DNA of 30,066 nt, taken from NCBI GenBank assembly GCA_002340255.1, contig DDLS01000063.1, positions 1 through 30,066 of the forward strand, written 5' to 3'. This DNA comes from Cyanobacteria bacterium UBA2566. GTDB lineage: Bacteria; Cyanobacteriota; Cyanobacteriia; Cyanobacteriales; Desertifilaceae. Made by a program: the position numbers and the translations under genes. The notes beneath the pieces were generated by a model. It was not told the DNA's origin and searched no databases. It worked only from the letters and a program-made list of their open reading frames with translations. Positions 6,909 to 15,153 of this stretch are shown one piece after another; the stretch's first letter is position 1; each line of letters opens with the position of its first letter.

Positions 6909-8153
6909 CTATGGCCTTTTCCTAGATTGGATAAAACGAGCAGCTTTGGCACTATCCCATTCTAATAAATGGGTGCGATCGAGTTGAATCGTTTTGCGCG
7001 GACGAACGGGAGAATAGCCTAAAACTTTGCAAATTTCCGCAGCTACTGCTTTGGCTAAAAAAGGAGGGACTGAATTCCCCACTTGCCGAAACCCGTGCCA
7101 TTTGGTGCGATGAAATCGAAACCAGTCGGGGTAAGAATGGAGTCTGGCTGCCTCGCGAACTGTAATACATCTCGGTTCAAAGGGATGGATAGGGCGGGGA
7201 GACGTATATGCGCCGCGATCGCTCGGTGTACCGGCTCTTAATGTATTACAGAGTCCGTTTGGATCTAATCTTAAAAAATGACTAATCGGTTCAATTTTTC
7301 CTGGTTTTATTGCCTTAAATCGCTGGATAGATGTAGGGCTGTGATGAGTTTTTAAGCTAGATGTTAACAGAGTTTTGTCATACTTTCGCGTATAGGAATA
7401 ATCATCTACTAACCTTAACATCCCATGTAAGAGTTTACCATACTGACTATAGTTTCTAAAAGCAGCTTTCACCCAATCCCTGGTTTCTAAATCCGGATAG
7501 CGGTAGAGTTTAGGGAGTCCTCCAATGGCATCTTTAACGGTCGGATGAGCATCAAAATAGGGAGCGTTTTTGCTCGTCTGAGTTAAGGTGAATTGGGTTA
7601 AGGGTAGGGGAAACTGGGGAGGGGATAAATCTTGACGACATCCGAGTAAAAAGAGTCGTTCTCGGTTTTGAGGCACGCCATAATCGCGAGCATTTAAGAC
7701 TCTATTCTGGACTTGATAATTATGGTAAGCAAACTTTTCGATAATTTCTTCAATAAAGAAACGATGGGGGCCGATCGCCATACCTTTAACATTTTCCATG
7801 ACAAAAAATTTAGGTTGCAGATCGGCAACTAGACGGATAAAATGGTAGACTAATCCATTACGAGGATCGTCTAGAGCACGTTTCCCAATTACAGAAAATC
7901 CTTGACAAGGAGGCCCGCCAAAAACAACATCAATGGGTTTCTTTCCAATAGCTGATTGTTCCCGGATTTCTGCTGCTGTAATCTGGGAGATGTTTGCACA
8001 AATAATTTTCCAATGGGGAAAATTGTACTCATGAACTCCGCAGTGAATGGGGTCTATTTCTACGGATGCCAAAATGTCAAACCCCGCTTGCTCAAAACCT
8101 AGGGTCATCCCTCCTGCACCGGCAAATAAATCTACAGCGATCGGTCTAGACAC
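6909..8153 (-). CDS. DNA (cytosine-5-)-methyltransferase, solitary, possibly CGATCG-specific
   Basis: A 414-residue C5 methyltransferase that transfers methyl from SAM to cytosine in DNA. Conserved motifs in order: DLFAGAGGMTLGFEQAGF (motif I, 8-25), GGPPCQGFS (motif IV, nucleophile Cys83), ENVKGM (motif VI, 120-125), RERLFLLG (motif VIII), REAARLHSYP (motif IX) and QVGNSVPP (motif X). No restriction endonuclease is adjacent, so it is an orphan enzyme. From memory, the N-terminus resembles the Synechocystis enzyme M.Ssp6803I (slr0214), which modifies CGATCG, the core of HIP1; that specificity is inferred from resemblance, not seen. The start is GTG at 8151-8153 with no clear Shine-Dalgarno sequence. 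It converges on the hydrolase gene, 23 bp apart. Confidence 0.93.
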   Translation of the reverse strand: MSRPIAVDLFAGAGGMTLGFEQAGFDILASVEIDPIHCGVHEYNFPHWKIICANISQITAAEIREQSAIGKKPIDVVFGGPPCQGFSVIGKRALDDPRNGLVYHFIRLVADLQPKFFVMENVKGMAIGPHRFFIEEIIEKFAYHNYQVQNRVLNARDYGVPQNRERLFLLGCRQDLSPPQFPLPLTQFTLTQTSKNAPYFDAHPTVKDAIGGLPKLYRYPDLETRDWVKAAFRNYSQYGKLLHGMLRLVDDYSYTRKYDKTLLTSSLKTHHSPTSIQRFKAIKPGKIEPISHFLRLDPNGLCNTLRAGTPSDRGAYTSPRPIHPFEPRCITVREAARLHSYPDWFRFHRTKWHGFRQVGNSVPPFLAKAVAAEICKVLGYSPVRPRKTIQLDRTHLLEWDSAKAARFIQSRKRP

Positions 8154-8222
8154 CGTTTTGAAATACTGATGAGATAACGCTACATTATATCATAATTGGG
8201 TGTAGTGGAAAGAGGTGAAATA

Positions 8223-8573
8223 ATGCAGCGATCGCTCCCACGAATAGCCCTTTTCAGTCTGAGTCTTTTTCTGACTCTGATTTTAGCAGCCATACCCGGC
8301 ATAACCGATGATGGTATTCATCCCGAAAAATGTAGTTTTAAAGGTATCCAGCTTTATGGCAAGGTGAAAGTAGTGGAACATTTCCCAGATATTCAAGTAC
8401 AAGTGGTTGAGTCATTCCCGGATTTAAAGGTAAAATGGGTCAAGCATTTTCCTGATGTTTGTGGAAAATGGAAGCAAGTAGACCATTTTGCCGATTTCAA
8501 AATTCAATATGTCAACAGCTTCCCGGATATCAAAATAAAGCTTGTCGATTCTTTTCCGGGGATGGATTCTTGA
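8223..8573 (+). CDS. Exported repeat protein, probable 7(1) septoil knot domain
   Basis: A 116-residue protein with a signal-type N-terminus (MQRSLPR, then a hydrophobic run to about residue 24), so probably exported. The rest is a series of 11-13 residue repeats of the form V-x-V-V-E/D-x-F-P-D-x-K. Six are clear, starting near residues 48, 59, 70, 83, 94 and 105, and a divergent first strand precedes them (about 38-47). Seven short beta repeats of this kind match my recollection of the Pfam Septknot family, whose members thread a 7(1) knot. Cys37 and Cys80 could form a disulfide outside the cytosol. Function is unknown. ATG at 8223 has AGAGG at good spacing; a TTG 27 bases upstream is less likely. 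Its stop abuts the convergent gene's stop without a gap. Confidence 0.8.
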   Translation: MQRSLPRIALFSLSLFLTLILAAIPGITDDGIHPEKCSFKGIQLYGKVKVVEHFPDIQVQVVESFPDLKVKWVKHFPDVCGKWKQVDHFADFKIQYVNSFPDIKIKLVDSFPGMDS

Positions 8574-9263
8574 TTATTTGGATTTTCGAGTGATTTTGAG
8601 CATTTGATTGCCACCGCGCTGTAATTGATATTCAACGGTTTGAATTTGACAATTATAGCCTTGATAGTCTAAGGTATCTATCACCATAGGAAGATAAGGC
8701 GATTGTTGTAAATTTAACGTAAGTAATGGGAAAATTCGGACTTCTGTACAAACTCTTAAGAGTTCTTGGATAGACTGGAGATGAAACGCTTGATTAAAGT
8801 GGTCAGAATACAAAAATAGAAAGTGGGAACATAAACCGATTTCATATTCCAGATCGGAATAATTTAAATGGGGCAGTTCACCCACTTGATAGCGACCTTC
8901 TACTTTTCCCAGTTCATAATCTTGAGTAAATAATTCGATAACCCTTTCTCGATTTTGCCTTAAGTCTTGGGGCGACTTATGATAGCTCCAAATCCAATCC
9001 TGTGGACTGCGATCGATTTGGTCGATAATATCATCAACGACCGCATAAAATCGCTCTTTAATCTCTTGGGCACTAAAACAATAGAGAGGATCGACTGATT
9101 GGATGTGATATCCTTGAGCAGTCGCTTCTGCATTGAAACTAGCTGGGCCATCTGCAATGCTGAGAATCGTTTTGTGTAAGTCGGATTCGGTTAAGTTGAA
9201 CAAGTTAATATATTCATCAAGTGACCGCCCAAAGGGAACTACTTGATCTAATTGCATAGCCAT
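8574..9263 (-). CDS. SAM-dependent methyltransferase-like protein
   Basis: A 229-residue protein of a type usually annotated as SAM-dependent methyltransferase in cyanobacteria. ILSIADGPASFNAEAT resembles a degenerate glycine motif I (the usual DxGxG replaced by ADGPAS), followed by Asp in VDPLY as the second-strand acidic residue. Further on, LCSHFLFLYSDHF looks like motif IV, and EVRIFPLL with a C-terminal beta hairpin completes a Rossmann-like core. Whether it still binds SAM is uncertain. The frame opens at GTG 9308, but I prefer the ATG at 9261-9263 because the first 15 residues of the longer form look non-coding; the second ATG (9257) is also possible. No functional partner is nearby. 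Confidence 0.72.
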   Translation of the reverse strand: MAMQLDQVVPFGRSLDEYINLFNLTESDLHKTILSIADGPASFNAEATAQGYHIQSVDPLYCFSAQEIKERFYAVVDDIIDQIDRSPQDWIWSYHKSPQDLRQNRERVIELFTQDYELGKVEGRYQVGELPHLNYSDLEYEIGLCSHFLFLYSDHFNQAFHLQSIQELLRVCTEVRIFPLLTLNLQQSPYLPMVIDTLDYQGYNCQIQTVEYQLQRGGNQMLKITRKSK

Positions 9264-9351
9264 AGATATATAGCGCTGGGTGCTGGTAAAGGGTAATCGG
9301 TAAGCCACAAAAACGTCTATCTTCTCTGTTCTATGTTTGGATTAAAAGTAT

Positions 9352-11736
9352 TTAATCTGCAATAGAAAAGCCTCGGCGGGTTGGTTTTTGGGGAGTTTCC
9401 TGGACTTGAAACATAATAGTGTCGCGCTCTTCACCTCCTGCCGTTTTGACTTCGAGTTGCCAACTGCCCAGTTTCAGATTCCAAAATAAGGAATGAGATT
9501 GGGTTGTGGCTATTTTTTCTCCATTTAACCACCATTCTACAGGCTCTTCTCGCTTACCCGCTAATTTAAATTCTAGGCGATTATCCTGCCCAGCTTGGGG
9601 AGCGAGTAAGAAGTGGTCATCCTGTTCAGGAAAAACAATTCTCAGTTGCCCGTCCCATTGGTTTTCTGGCTGTTGGGAGAGCCATTCATTATATTCTGGA
9701 GGTAGTTCTATGGACTGGTTTTTAGCGTTTGATTTTTCCAGATCTTCTGGATAAAGGTATTCTAAAACAATGGCAGAAGGACAAATATAATTAGGTTCTG
9801 TAGGGGCGGGTTTACCAAGGACTTGATTTATAGGTGAAGATATAGATAAACTCACCCCTACTTTTGGCGAAGATGTAAATCTATTTTGATCAAGAATTTG
9901 TCCGGTAACGGCACAAATGGGGTGGTGAACTAAACCCGATGGAGGGGAAAAATCTGCGGGTTCCGTCGTTTCGTGTAAGCGTTGCATAATTCGATGCCAG
10001 AGGGGGGCTGCACCCATGACTCCGGAAATTTGCTGCATGGGGGTTCCGTCAAAGTTGCCCACCCAAGTCGCGACTGTATAATCTGCACTAAACCCGACTG
10101 TCCAGGTATCGCGATAATCGGAAGATGTTCCGGTTTTGACGGCCGCAGGAAAGGGCAAGTTTAATACAGAGTCTACCCCAAAAGCTGTGGCACGGGCATG
10201 GCGATCGCCTAACATATCCCTCACCAGTTCCCAAGATGTCGGTTCTGACGCGCCCTCTAGCTGTTCTGTTTCTTCTCCAAAATAGGTAACTAAAGGCACG
10301 GTTTTACCTTGATGCGCCAATCTCAGATAAGCCCTCGCCAACTCCCATAAACTCACCTCTCCACTGCCCAATGTTAACCCTAATCCATAGTAGTCTGGAT
10401 CGTGAGTTAGATGGGTGAATCCCAGTTTCCGTAAGTGGTTGAGGAACAGGGGAACCCCCACTTGTTCGAGGACGCGCACGGCGGGCACATTCAGGGAGTT
10501 AGCCAGAGCTAAACGCACCCGCACCGGCCCTAAAAAGGTTTCGCTATAATCCACCGGTTGGTATAGTTTTGCTCCAGGTATGGCATACGTGGTGGGCACG
10601 TCAGCAAGGATGGTTTGGGGACGGATAACCCGTTGTTCTAGCGCCAGTTGGTAGAGAAAAGGTTTCAGGGTGGAACCCGGTTGGCGTAAGGCTTGTACCC
10701 CATCGTTTTGCCCTTGCAGACTATCGTTAAAGTAGTTGGGAGAACCCACATAGGCAAGGACTTCTCCAGTATGATTATCAATGACGAGGGCGGCTGCATG
10801 GTGGACTTGTTTGGGGGCGAGAGCGTCAACCACTTGCTCTACTTGGGTGGCGACAAACTGTTGTAGGGTGCTATCTAGGGTGGTGCGGACGGTGCCCCCA
10901 TCGGTGGTGGGAAGGTGCTTGGCAACCCAGAAGAGGAAATGGGGAGCGGCAAGGATTCCCTGTTGTCGCGATCGCAGATAAACTTGTTCACTATAAGCCC
11001 GTTCTGCCTCTAATGCCGTAATCATCTTATCCGCTACCATCCGGTCTAAAACATAACGCTGCCGAGCTTTCAAAGCTTGCCAATTATGGTAGGGGTCAAG
11101 GTCAATAGGGTCATTCGGTAGAGATGCAAGTAGAGTCGCTTGAGCTAAGTTTAACTCCGCAGCCGGAAGGCCAAAATAGTTACGAGCAGCCGCTTCCACA
11201 CCATAGAGGTTACTTCCCATAGGTAATCGGTTAATATACGCAGCCAGGACTGTATCCTTATTCATTCCCGCACTTAAGCGCCAGGATGTCCAAATTTCAC
11301 CCACTTTATGGGGGAGAGTGCGGGGGGTGGGATGGAGCATCCGTGCCAGTTGCATCGTAATAGTGGAGGCTCCGCTAACAATTTCTCTGGCTTGAAGCGC
11401 TTCTAAAATCGCACGAGAAACCGCAATAAAATCCACCGAACCATGTTGATAATAGCGCTTATCTTCCGCCGCAATAATCGCTTGGATAAAGTAGGGGGAA
11501 ATCTCATCCAGGGGAACCACCATCGTATGGTCTTGGTCGCGGGTGAGCAGGGTTCCCAAGGGCAGTCCATGACGGTCTTCAAAGGTGAGTGCGCCGTCCG
11601 TTTGCGCGATATCTTGGGCGCGAATGGGGATAAGATAGGGTACAGAGCGGAGAGTTAAGCAGAGTAAAATTACACCGAGAAAGATGCGGAGGGGGAGTTT
11701 ATATTTTCCATGCCATAATTTACGGAAGTATTGCAT
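9352..11736 (-). CDS. pbpC: Penicillin-binding protein 1C
   Basis: A 794-residue bifunctional peptidoglycan synthase anchored in the inner membrane by a segment at about residues 16-38. The glycosyltransferase (GT51) domain has catalytic Glu91 in AAEDKRYYQHGSVD and the GASTITMQLARM motif (122-133). The transpeptidase domain has Ser355 in PGSTLKP, SLN at 414-416 and KTGTS at 534-538. A C-terminal domain (about 690-780) matches the BiPBP_C domain that marks PBP1C. All active-site residues are present. Residues 626-646 are encoded by a 63-bp repeat element (9799-9861) inserted in frame in the linker after the transpeptidase domain. ATG lies at 11734-11736. It is divergent from the GNAT gene, 43 bp away, so the two promoters overlap or share that gap. 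Confidence 0.95.
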   Translation of the reverse strand: MQYFRKLWHGKYKLPLRIFLGVILLCLTLRSVPYLIPIRAQDIAQTDGALTFEDRHGLPLGTLLTRDQDHTMVVPLDEISPYFIQAIIAAEDKRYYQHGSVDFIAVSRAILEALQAREIVSGASTITMQLARMLHPTPRTLPHKVGEIWTSWRLSAGMNKDTVLAAYINRLPMGSNLYGVEAAARNYFGLPAAELNLAQATLLASLPNDPIDLDPYHNWQALKARQRYVLDRMVADKMITALEAERAYSEQVYLRSRQQGILAAPHFLFWVAKHLPTTDGGTVRTTLDSTLQQFVATQVEQVVDALAPKQVHHAAALVIDNHTGEVLAYVGSPNYFNDSLQGQNDGVQALRQPGSTLKPFLYQLALEQRVIRPQTILADVPTTYAIPGAKLYQPVDYSETFLGPVRVRLALANSLNVPAVRVLEQVGVPLFLNHLRKLGFTHLTHDPDYYGLGLTLGSGEVSLWELARAYLRLAHQGKTVPLVTYFGEETEQLEGASEPTSWELVRDMLGDRHARATAFGVDSVLNLPFPAAVKTGTSSDYRDTWTVGFSADYTVATWVGNFDGTPMQQISGVMGAAPLWHRIMQRLHETTEPADFSPPSGLVHHPICAVTGQILDQNRFTSSPKVGVSLSISSPINQVLGKPAPTEPNYICPSAIVLEYLYPEDLEKSNAKNQSIELPPEYNEWLSQQPENQWDGQLRIVFPEQDDHFLLAPQAGQDNRLEFKLAGKREEPVEWWLNGEKIATTQSHSLFWNLKLGSWQLEVKTAGGEERDTIMFQVQETPQKPTRRGFSIAD
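9799..9861. repeat. 63-bp inverted-repeat element inside pbpC
   Basis: Plus-strand left end TGTAGGGGCGGGTTTACC and right end GATAAACTCACCCCTAC; the right end reads GTAGGGGTGAGTTTATC on the other strand, so the arms are inverted. It is related to the element at 3069-3132. At 63 bp it is exactly 21 codons and contains no stop in the pbpC frame, adding residues 626-646 (starting VGVSLSISS, ending GKPAPT) without breaking the gene. Confidence 0.75.
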
Positions 11737-11779
11737 AATTGACCCATAAAGTATTGACGTTCAGAGGGAGCGCATCATC

Positions 11780-12223
11780 ATGATTCATTACAGAGCAGCA
11801 GAGCTAACTGATTTAGAGATCATTTTACAACTGGTGCAAGAATTTCATCACAGTGAAAAACTAGGGTTTGATGAAAAACTTGATGCTCAGGCTTTAGAAG
11901 AGTTAATCAGCGATTCATCTTTAGGACAACTGTTGCTGATTCAACAAGAGGATGAAATTGTTGGCTATGTTATTGTAGTTTGGGGTTATAGTCTGGAATT
12001 CAGAGGCAGAGATGCATTTATCGATGAATTTTATCTGAGACCCCAGTACCGTCAACAGGGCATCGGGACTCAAACTTTATTATTTGTCGAGAAGAGCTGT
12101 CAAGAGTTAGGAATACAAGCGCTGCATCTAGAAGTTGATTTTGAAAATCCTGATGCACAACGTCTTTATCACCGAGTTGGCTATCAACGCCATAATCGTT
12201 TTTTGATGACGAAAATACTATAG
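11780..12223 (+). CDS. GNAT family N-acetyltransferase
   Basis: A 147-residue single-domain acetyltransferase that transfers acetyl from acetyl-CoA to an amine. The CoA pyrophosphate loop (motif A) is RQQGIGT (91-97), preceded by the strand IDEFYLRPQYR typical of the fold. The C-terminal motif B is NPDAQRLYHRVGYQRHNRFLMTK (in two parts: the helix NPDAQRLYHRVGY and a closing strand). The substrate cannot be assigned; proteins of this form include polyamine and aminoglycoside-type acetyltransferases. ATG at 11780 has AGAGGGAG about ten bases upstream. It is transcribed divergently from pbpC, and nothing suggests a functional link. Confidence 0.88.
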   Translation: MIHYRAAELTDLEIILQLVQEFHHSEKLGFDEKLDAQALEELISDSSLGQLLLIQQEDEIVGYVIVVWGYSLEFRGRDAFIDEFYLRPQYRQQGIGTQTLLFVEKSCQELGIQALHLEVDFENPDAQRLYHRVGYQRHNRFLMTKIL

Positions 12224-12292
12224 CATAATCTTGAAAGCAATCTAGAGGTTAAACTTGAAGAATTATTAAACTAATCCTGTGGATAAAATTTC

Positions 12293-12475
12293 CTAATTTA
12301 CTTTTTCTGGCTGAAAAGTTAACTTCATTTCCGGTAAGTCGGAGGTTTGCAGACGGCGCTTAATTTCTGCTTTGGCTGTTTCAAAGGTGGGAAAGTCATC
12401 ACTCGGCCCAAAGGGAATACCAAAACCAGAACCCACTTCTAGGATTTTGATATTCCCTTTCGCAGGCACTAGCAC
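12293..12475 (-). CDS. 60-residue protein translationally coupled to the GIY-YIG gene
   Basis: A small hypothetical protein of 60 residues. The first half, MLVPAKGNIKILEVGSG, is beta-rich; the second half has a helix (FETAKAEIKRRLQ) and an acidic, proline-containing end. I do not recognise the family. GTG at 12473-12475 lies inside the end of the upstream gene (GTGCTAG), so the two overlap by seven bases. That arrangement implies one transcript and translational coupling, and makes this small gene more credible than its length alone would. Confidence 0.65.
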   Translation of the reverse strand: MLVPAKGNIKILEVGSGFGIPFGPSDDFPTFETAKAEIKRRLQTSDLPEMKLTFQPEKVN

Positions 12476-13416
12476 TTTACGGGGAGAAACATAAAATTTA
12501 TCGATATATCCGACTCCATTAGCCCAGTGATTTTATTTTTGATTTTATCCTCATCAATCGGTTCATTAAACAAAATCCTAATCAAATCTGCATCATAAGG
12601 TCTCATGCGCTTAAACAAACGACCATAAAAATATGTGCCATCGGTTTCTGACTGCATTTGACTTAAGGATTCAGGGGTTACCGCTTTGATCGATCTTCCG
12701 GCTAACTTAACATCATGATATTTGCGGATTTCTTTTATCTTTTCTTCAGAGTAACAATAATCATACACATACAGTTCTATGGCATAGCAATTGACATATA
12801 AACGATAGACATCGATATAACGAACTGATTCCCAATTGGAAGCATAGGCTTTACGAGAGTTCAATGATGCCTTGATAAATGGGCTTTCTTTTCCACCAAG
12901 GCTGAAATTATATTTTTCTTTGAAGGCAGTTCTATCTATAGAAATGTGAATGATATCCAGGGATAACAATTTCTTGTGAAACCACCAATAATTATGATCT
13001 GAATCTGCAATATCTTTACGGGGAGGTTCAACACCGAGGATAAAGGCAAAATCAGAAATGGCGACTAAGGTTTCTCGTAAGAGGGTTTCGCTGGGTAATA
13101 CCTGTTTCGCTTTGACGGGACTCTCGTTTAAGTGGGGATGATATTTTTCAATGCGCCGCTTCTCGACTTCATCAAGTTTATCTTGACTCACCAACTCATA
13201 GTAAATGGTGAAGTGTGTTTTCTTCTGTGCTTCGAGTTGAGCGATGCGATGATGGGTTTTGCCTTTCCAGCGTTTACAGATGTTTTTAGCTTTGCCAATG
13301 TACCACACCTTGTGAGCTTGATCGAGAACATAATAAATCCCGGAGAACTCTGGAAGCAGTTCTTTGGTTTGTAGGGGGATATGGGGGAGTTGGAGAAGAT
13401 TGCGATCGCCTTTCAT
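12469..13416 (-). CDS. GIY-YIG nuclease family protein
   Basis: A 315-residue protein with an N-terminal GIY-YIG domain: GIY at 26-28, YIG at 39-41, Arg49 in ICKRWKGK at the place of the catalytic arginine, and acidic residues in KLDEVEKRRIEKYHPHLN near the metal site, ending in the usual asparagine. The fold cuts or nicks DNA in homing endonucleases, UvrC and others. The remaining 220 residues are a mixed domain I cannot name, rich in Tyr, Lys and Ile. It probably starts at the ATG in position 13414-13416. The gene is the first of a two-gene unit with the 60-residue ORF. Target and role are unknown; a mobile homing enzyme is less likely because there is no intron or intein around it. Confidence 0.82.
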   Translation of the reverse strand: MKGDRNLLQLPHIPLQTKELLPEFSGIYYVLDQAHKVWYIGKAKNICKRWKGKTHHRIAQLEAQKKTHFTIYYELVSQDKLDEVEKRRIEKYHPHLNESPVKAKQVLPSETLLRETLVAISDFAFILGVEPPRKDIADSDHNYWWFHKKLLSLDIIHISIDRTAFKEKYNFSLGGKESPFIKASLNSRKAYASNWESVRYIDVYRLYVNCYAIELYVYDYCYSEEKIKEIRKYHDVKLAGRSIKAVTPESLSQMQSETDGTYFYGRLFKRMRPYDADLIRILFNEPIDEDKIKNKITGLMESDISINFMFLPVKC

Positions 13417-13602
13417 GGCATTGAAGAGAGCTTATTTCATATCTTATGATACCTGAATCTTCATGAGTCTTAATCAATGTTTTCTCTCGTTCCATAACTC
13501 CCCCATTGACTCTCTCTATTCTATCTTCTCCATCCTCTCCCTCTTCCCTCCCTTCCCAACCCACTCTACAATCTAAGAGATTAGGAGATGGAGAACCAGG
13601 AT

Positions 13603-15006
13603 ATGACGCAAGAAGCTGCCAAGACTCGGATTGAAACGGATAGTATGGGGGAAATTGAGGTACAGAACGATCGCTATTGGGGAGCGCAAACCCAGCGATC
13701 GCTCAAATATTTCTCGATTGGTCATAATTTTATCCCTCAAGAAGTGATTGTGGCGTTTGCTATCTTGAAAAAAGCCGCCGCAATCACCAATCAGGAACTC
13801 AATAAACTCCCGGAAGAAAAAGAAAAATTAATTACCAAAGCAGCCGATGAAATTATTGCCGGTAAGCTTAACGATCATTTTCCCCTGCGCGTGTGGATGA
13901 CAGGAAGTGGGACGCAGTGCAATATGAACGTCAATGAGGTGATTGCAAATCGGGCGATCGCCTTTGCAGGAGGAAAATTGGGCAGCAAAACCCCCATCCA
14001 TCCCAACGATCATGTCAATATGTCCCAGTCATCTAATGATACCTTTCCCACCGCGATGCACATTGCCGCAGTTTTGGCGCTCCATCAACACCTGATTCCC
14101 AAGGTGACAAAAATGCGGGATGCCCTGCAAAAGAAATCAGAAGCGTTTGCCGATATTGTCAAAATTGGCCGCACCCATCTCCAAGATGCCGTTCCCCTTA
14201 CCCTCGGTCAAGAGTTTTCGGGTTATGGTGTCCAATTGACCGCAGACTTGAAGCGCATCGAACAAACCCTACCCGACCTGTATGAATTGGCACTCGGAGG
14301 AACCGCCGTTGGCACGGGGTTAAACGCACCAAAAGGCTTTGCTCAAATGGTGGCCCGAAAAATTCACCATTTAACCGGATATCCCTTTATTTCTGCACCG
14401 AATAAATTCGCCGCAATTGCCGCCCATGATGCCATTATTATGACCAGTGGGGCGTTAAAAACATTGGCCTGTTCCCTGATGAAAATTGCCAATGATATTC
14501 GCTTTTTAGGCAGCGGTCCGCGCTGTGGTTTAGGAGAGTTAATCCTACCAGAAAATGAGCCGGGATCTTCGATCATGCCGGGGAAGGTGAATCCCACGCA
14601 GTGCGAAGCGATGACTATGGTTGCAGCTCAGGTCATTGGTTATGATACCGCCATTAGTATTGCCGGTTCTCAAGGGCATTTTGAACTGAATGTTTTCAAG
14701 CCCATGATGATCTTTAATTTGTTGGAATCAATGACATTATTGGGCGATACTTGCAATAATTTTACCAATTTTCTGCTGGATGGACTGCAAGCGAACCAGA
14801 AACAAATCAATACTTATTTAAACGAGTCATTAATGTTGGTAACAGCACTGAGTCCGGCGATCGGCTATGATAATGCAGCGAAGGTTGCCCATTATGCCCT
14901 AGACAAAGACTTAACCTTAAAGCAAGCCTGTTTAGAACTAGGCTATATTTCTGCTGAAGAATTCGATCGCATTGTCGTTCCCGAAAAAATGGTTTATCCC
15001 CAGTAG
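13603..15006 (+). CDS. fumC: Class II fumarate hydratase
   Basis: Iron-free fumarase that interconverts fumarate and malate in the TCA cycle; a cytosolic homotetramer. From the ATG at 13603 the protein is 467 residues, the length of E. coli FumC. The superfamily signature GSSIMPGKVNP is at 321-331, with GSGTQCNMNVNEV near 102-114, the substrate loop SSND (143-146) and GRTHLQDA (189-196). The frame opens at ATG 13588, but GGAG lies nine or ten bases before 13603, whereas the first ATG has its AGGAG directly abutting, so the second start is better. Single gene; the upstream 170 bp contain C/T-rich low-complexity sequence and no obvious operator. Confidence 0.96.
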   Translation: MTQEAAKTRIETDSMGEIEVQNDRYWGAQTQRSLKYFSIGHNFIPQEVIVAFAILKKAAAITNQELNKLPEEKEKLITKAADEIIAGKLNDHFPLRVWMTGSGTQCNMNVNEVIANRAIAFAGGKLGSKTPIHPNDHVNMSQSSNDTFPTAMHIAAVLALHQHLIPKVTKMRDALQKKSEAFADIVKIGRTHLQDAVPLTLGQEFSGYGVQLTADLKRIEQTLPDLYELALGGTAVGTGLNAPKGFAQMVARKIHHLTGYPFISAPNKFAAIAAHDAIIMTSGALKTLACSLMKIANDIRFLGSGPRCGLGELILPENEPGSSIMPGKVNPTQCEAMTMVAAQVIGYDTAISIAGSQGHFELNVFKPMMIFNLLESMTLLGDTCNNFTNFLLDGLQANQKQINTYLNESLMLVTALSPAIGYDNAAKVAHYALDKDLTLKQACLELGYISAEEFDRIVVPEKMVYPQ

Positions 15007-15009
15007 ATT

Positions 15010-15150
15010 CTAATTAACATTGGTGTTGGTTAAGCGATCATTGTAGCGAATTTGTGGGGCCGCTTTGTAAAAACCGTGTGCGGTGTCAATAGCGGGTGCA
15101 TAACAGTAAATCCCAGTTTCCTTGACAAAGGCGATCGTTTGTTTTTTGAA
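15010..15150 (-). pseudogene. Remnant of a class II (ketose-bisphosphate) aldolase
   Basis: A 47-codon stretch without any start codon, closed by TAG at 15010-15012. It reads AFVKETGIYCYAPAIDTAHG and continues FYKAAPQIRYNDRL. This resembles the zinc-binding region of class II ketose-bisphosphate aldolases of the GatY/KbaY/Fba type, where FVExTGID, LAPAIGTAHG and YKGxPKLDFDRL stand in the same order; the histidine of TAHG is a metal ligand in that family. The rest of the gene is absent. It begins directly after the TAA of the TIGR02452 gene and in the same frame, so that gene may have replaced the 5' part by deletion or insertion. Assignment is by eye. Confidence 0.5.
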
Positions 15151-15153
15151 ACT

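Noticed and set aside
6909..8153. Restriction-modification system
   Set aside because: No endonuclease gene on either side; the flanking genes are a hydrolase and a septoil-knot-type protein.
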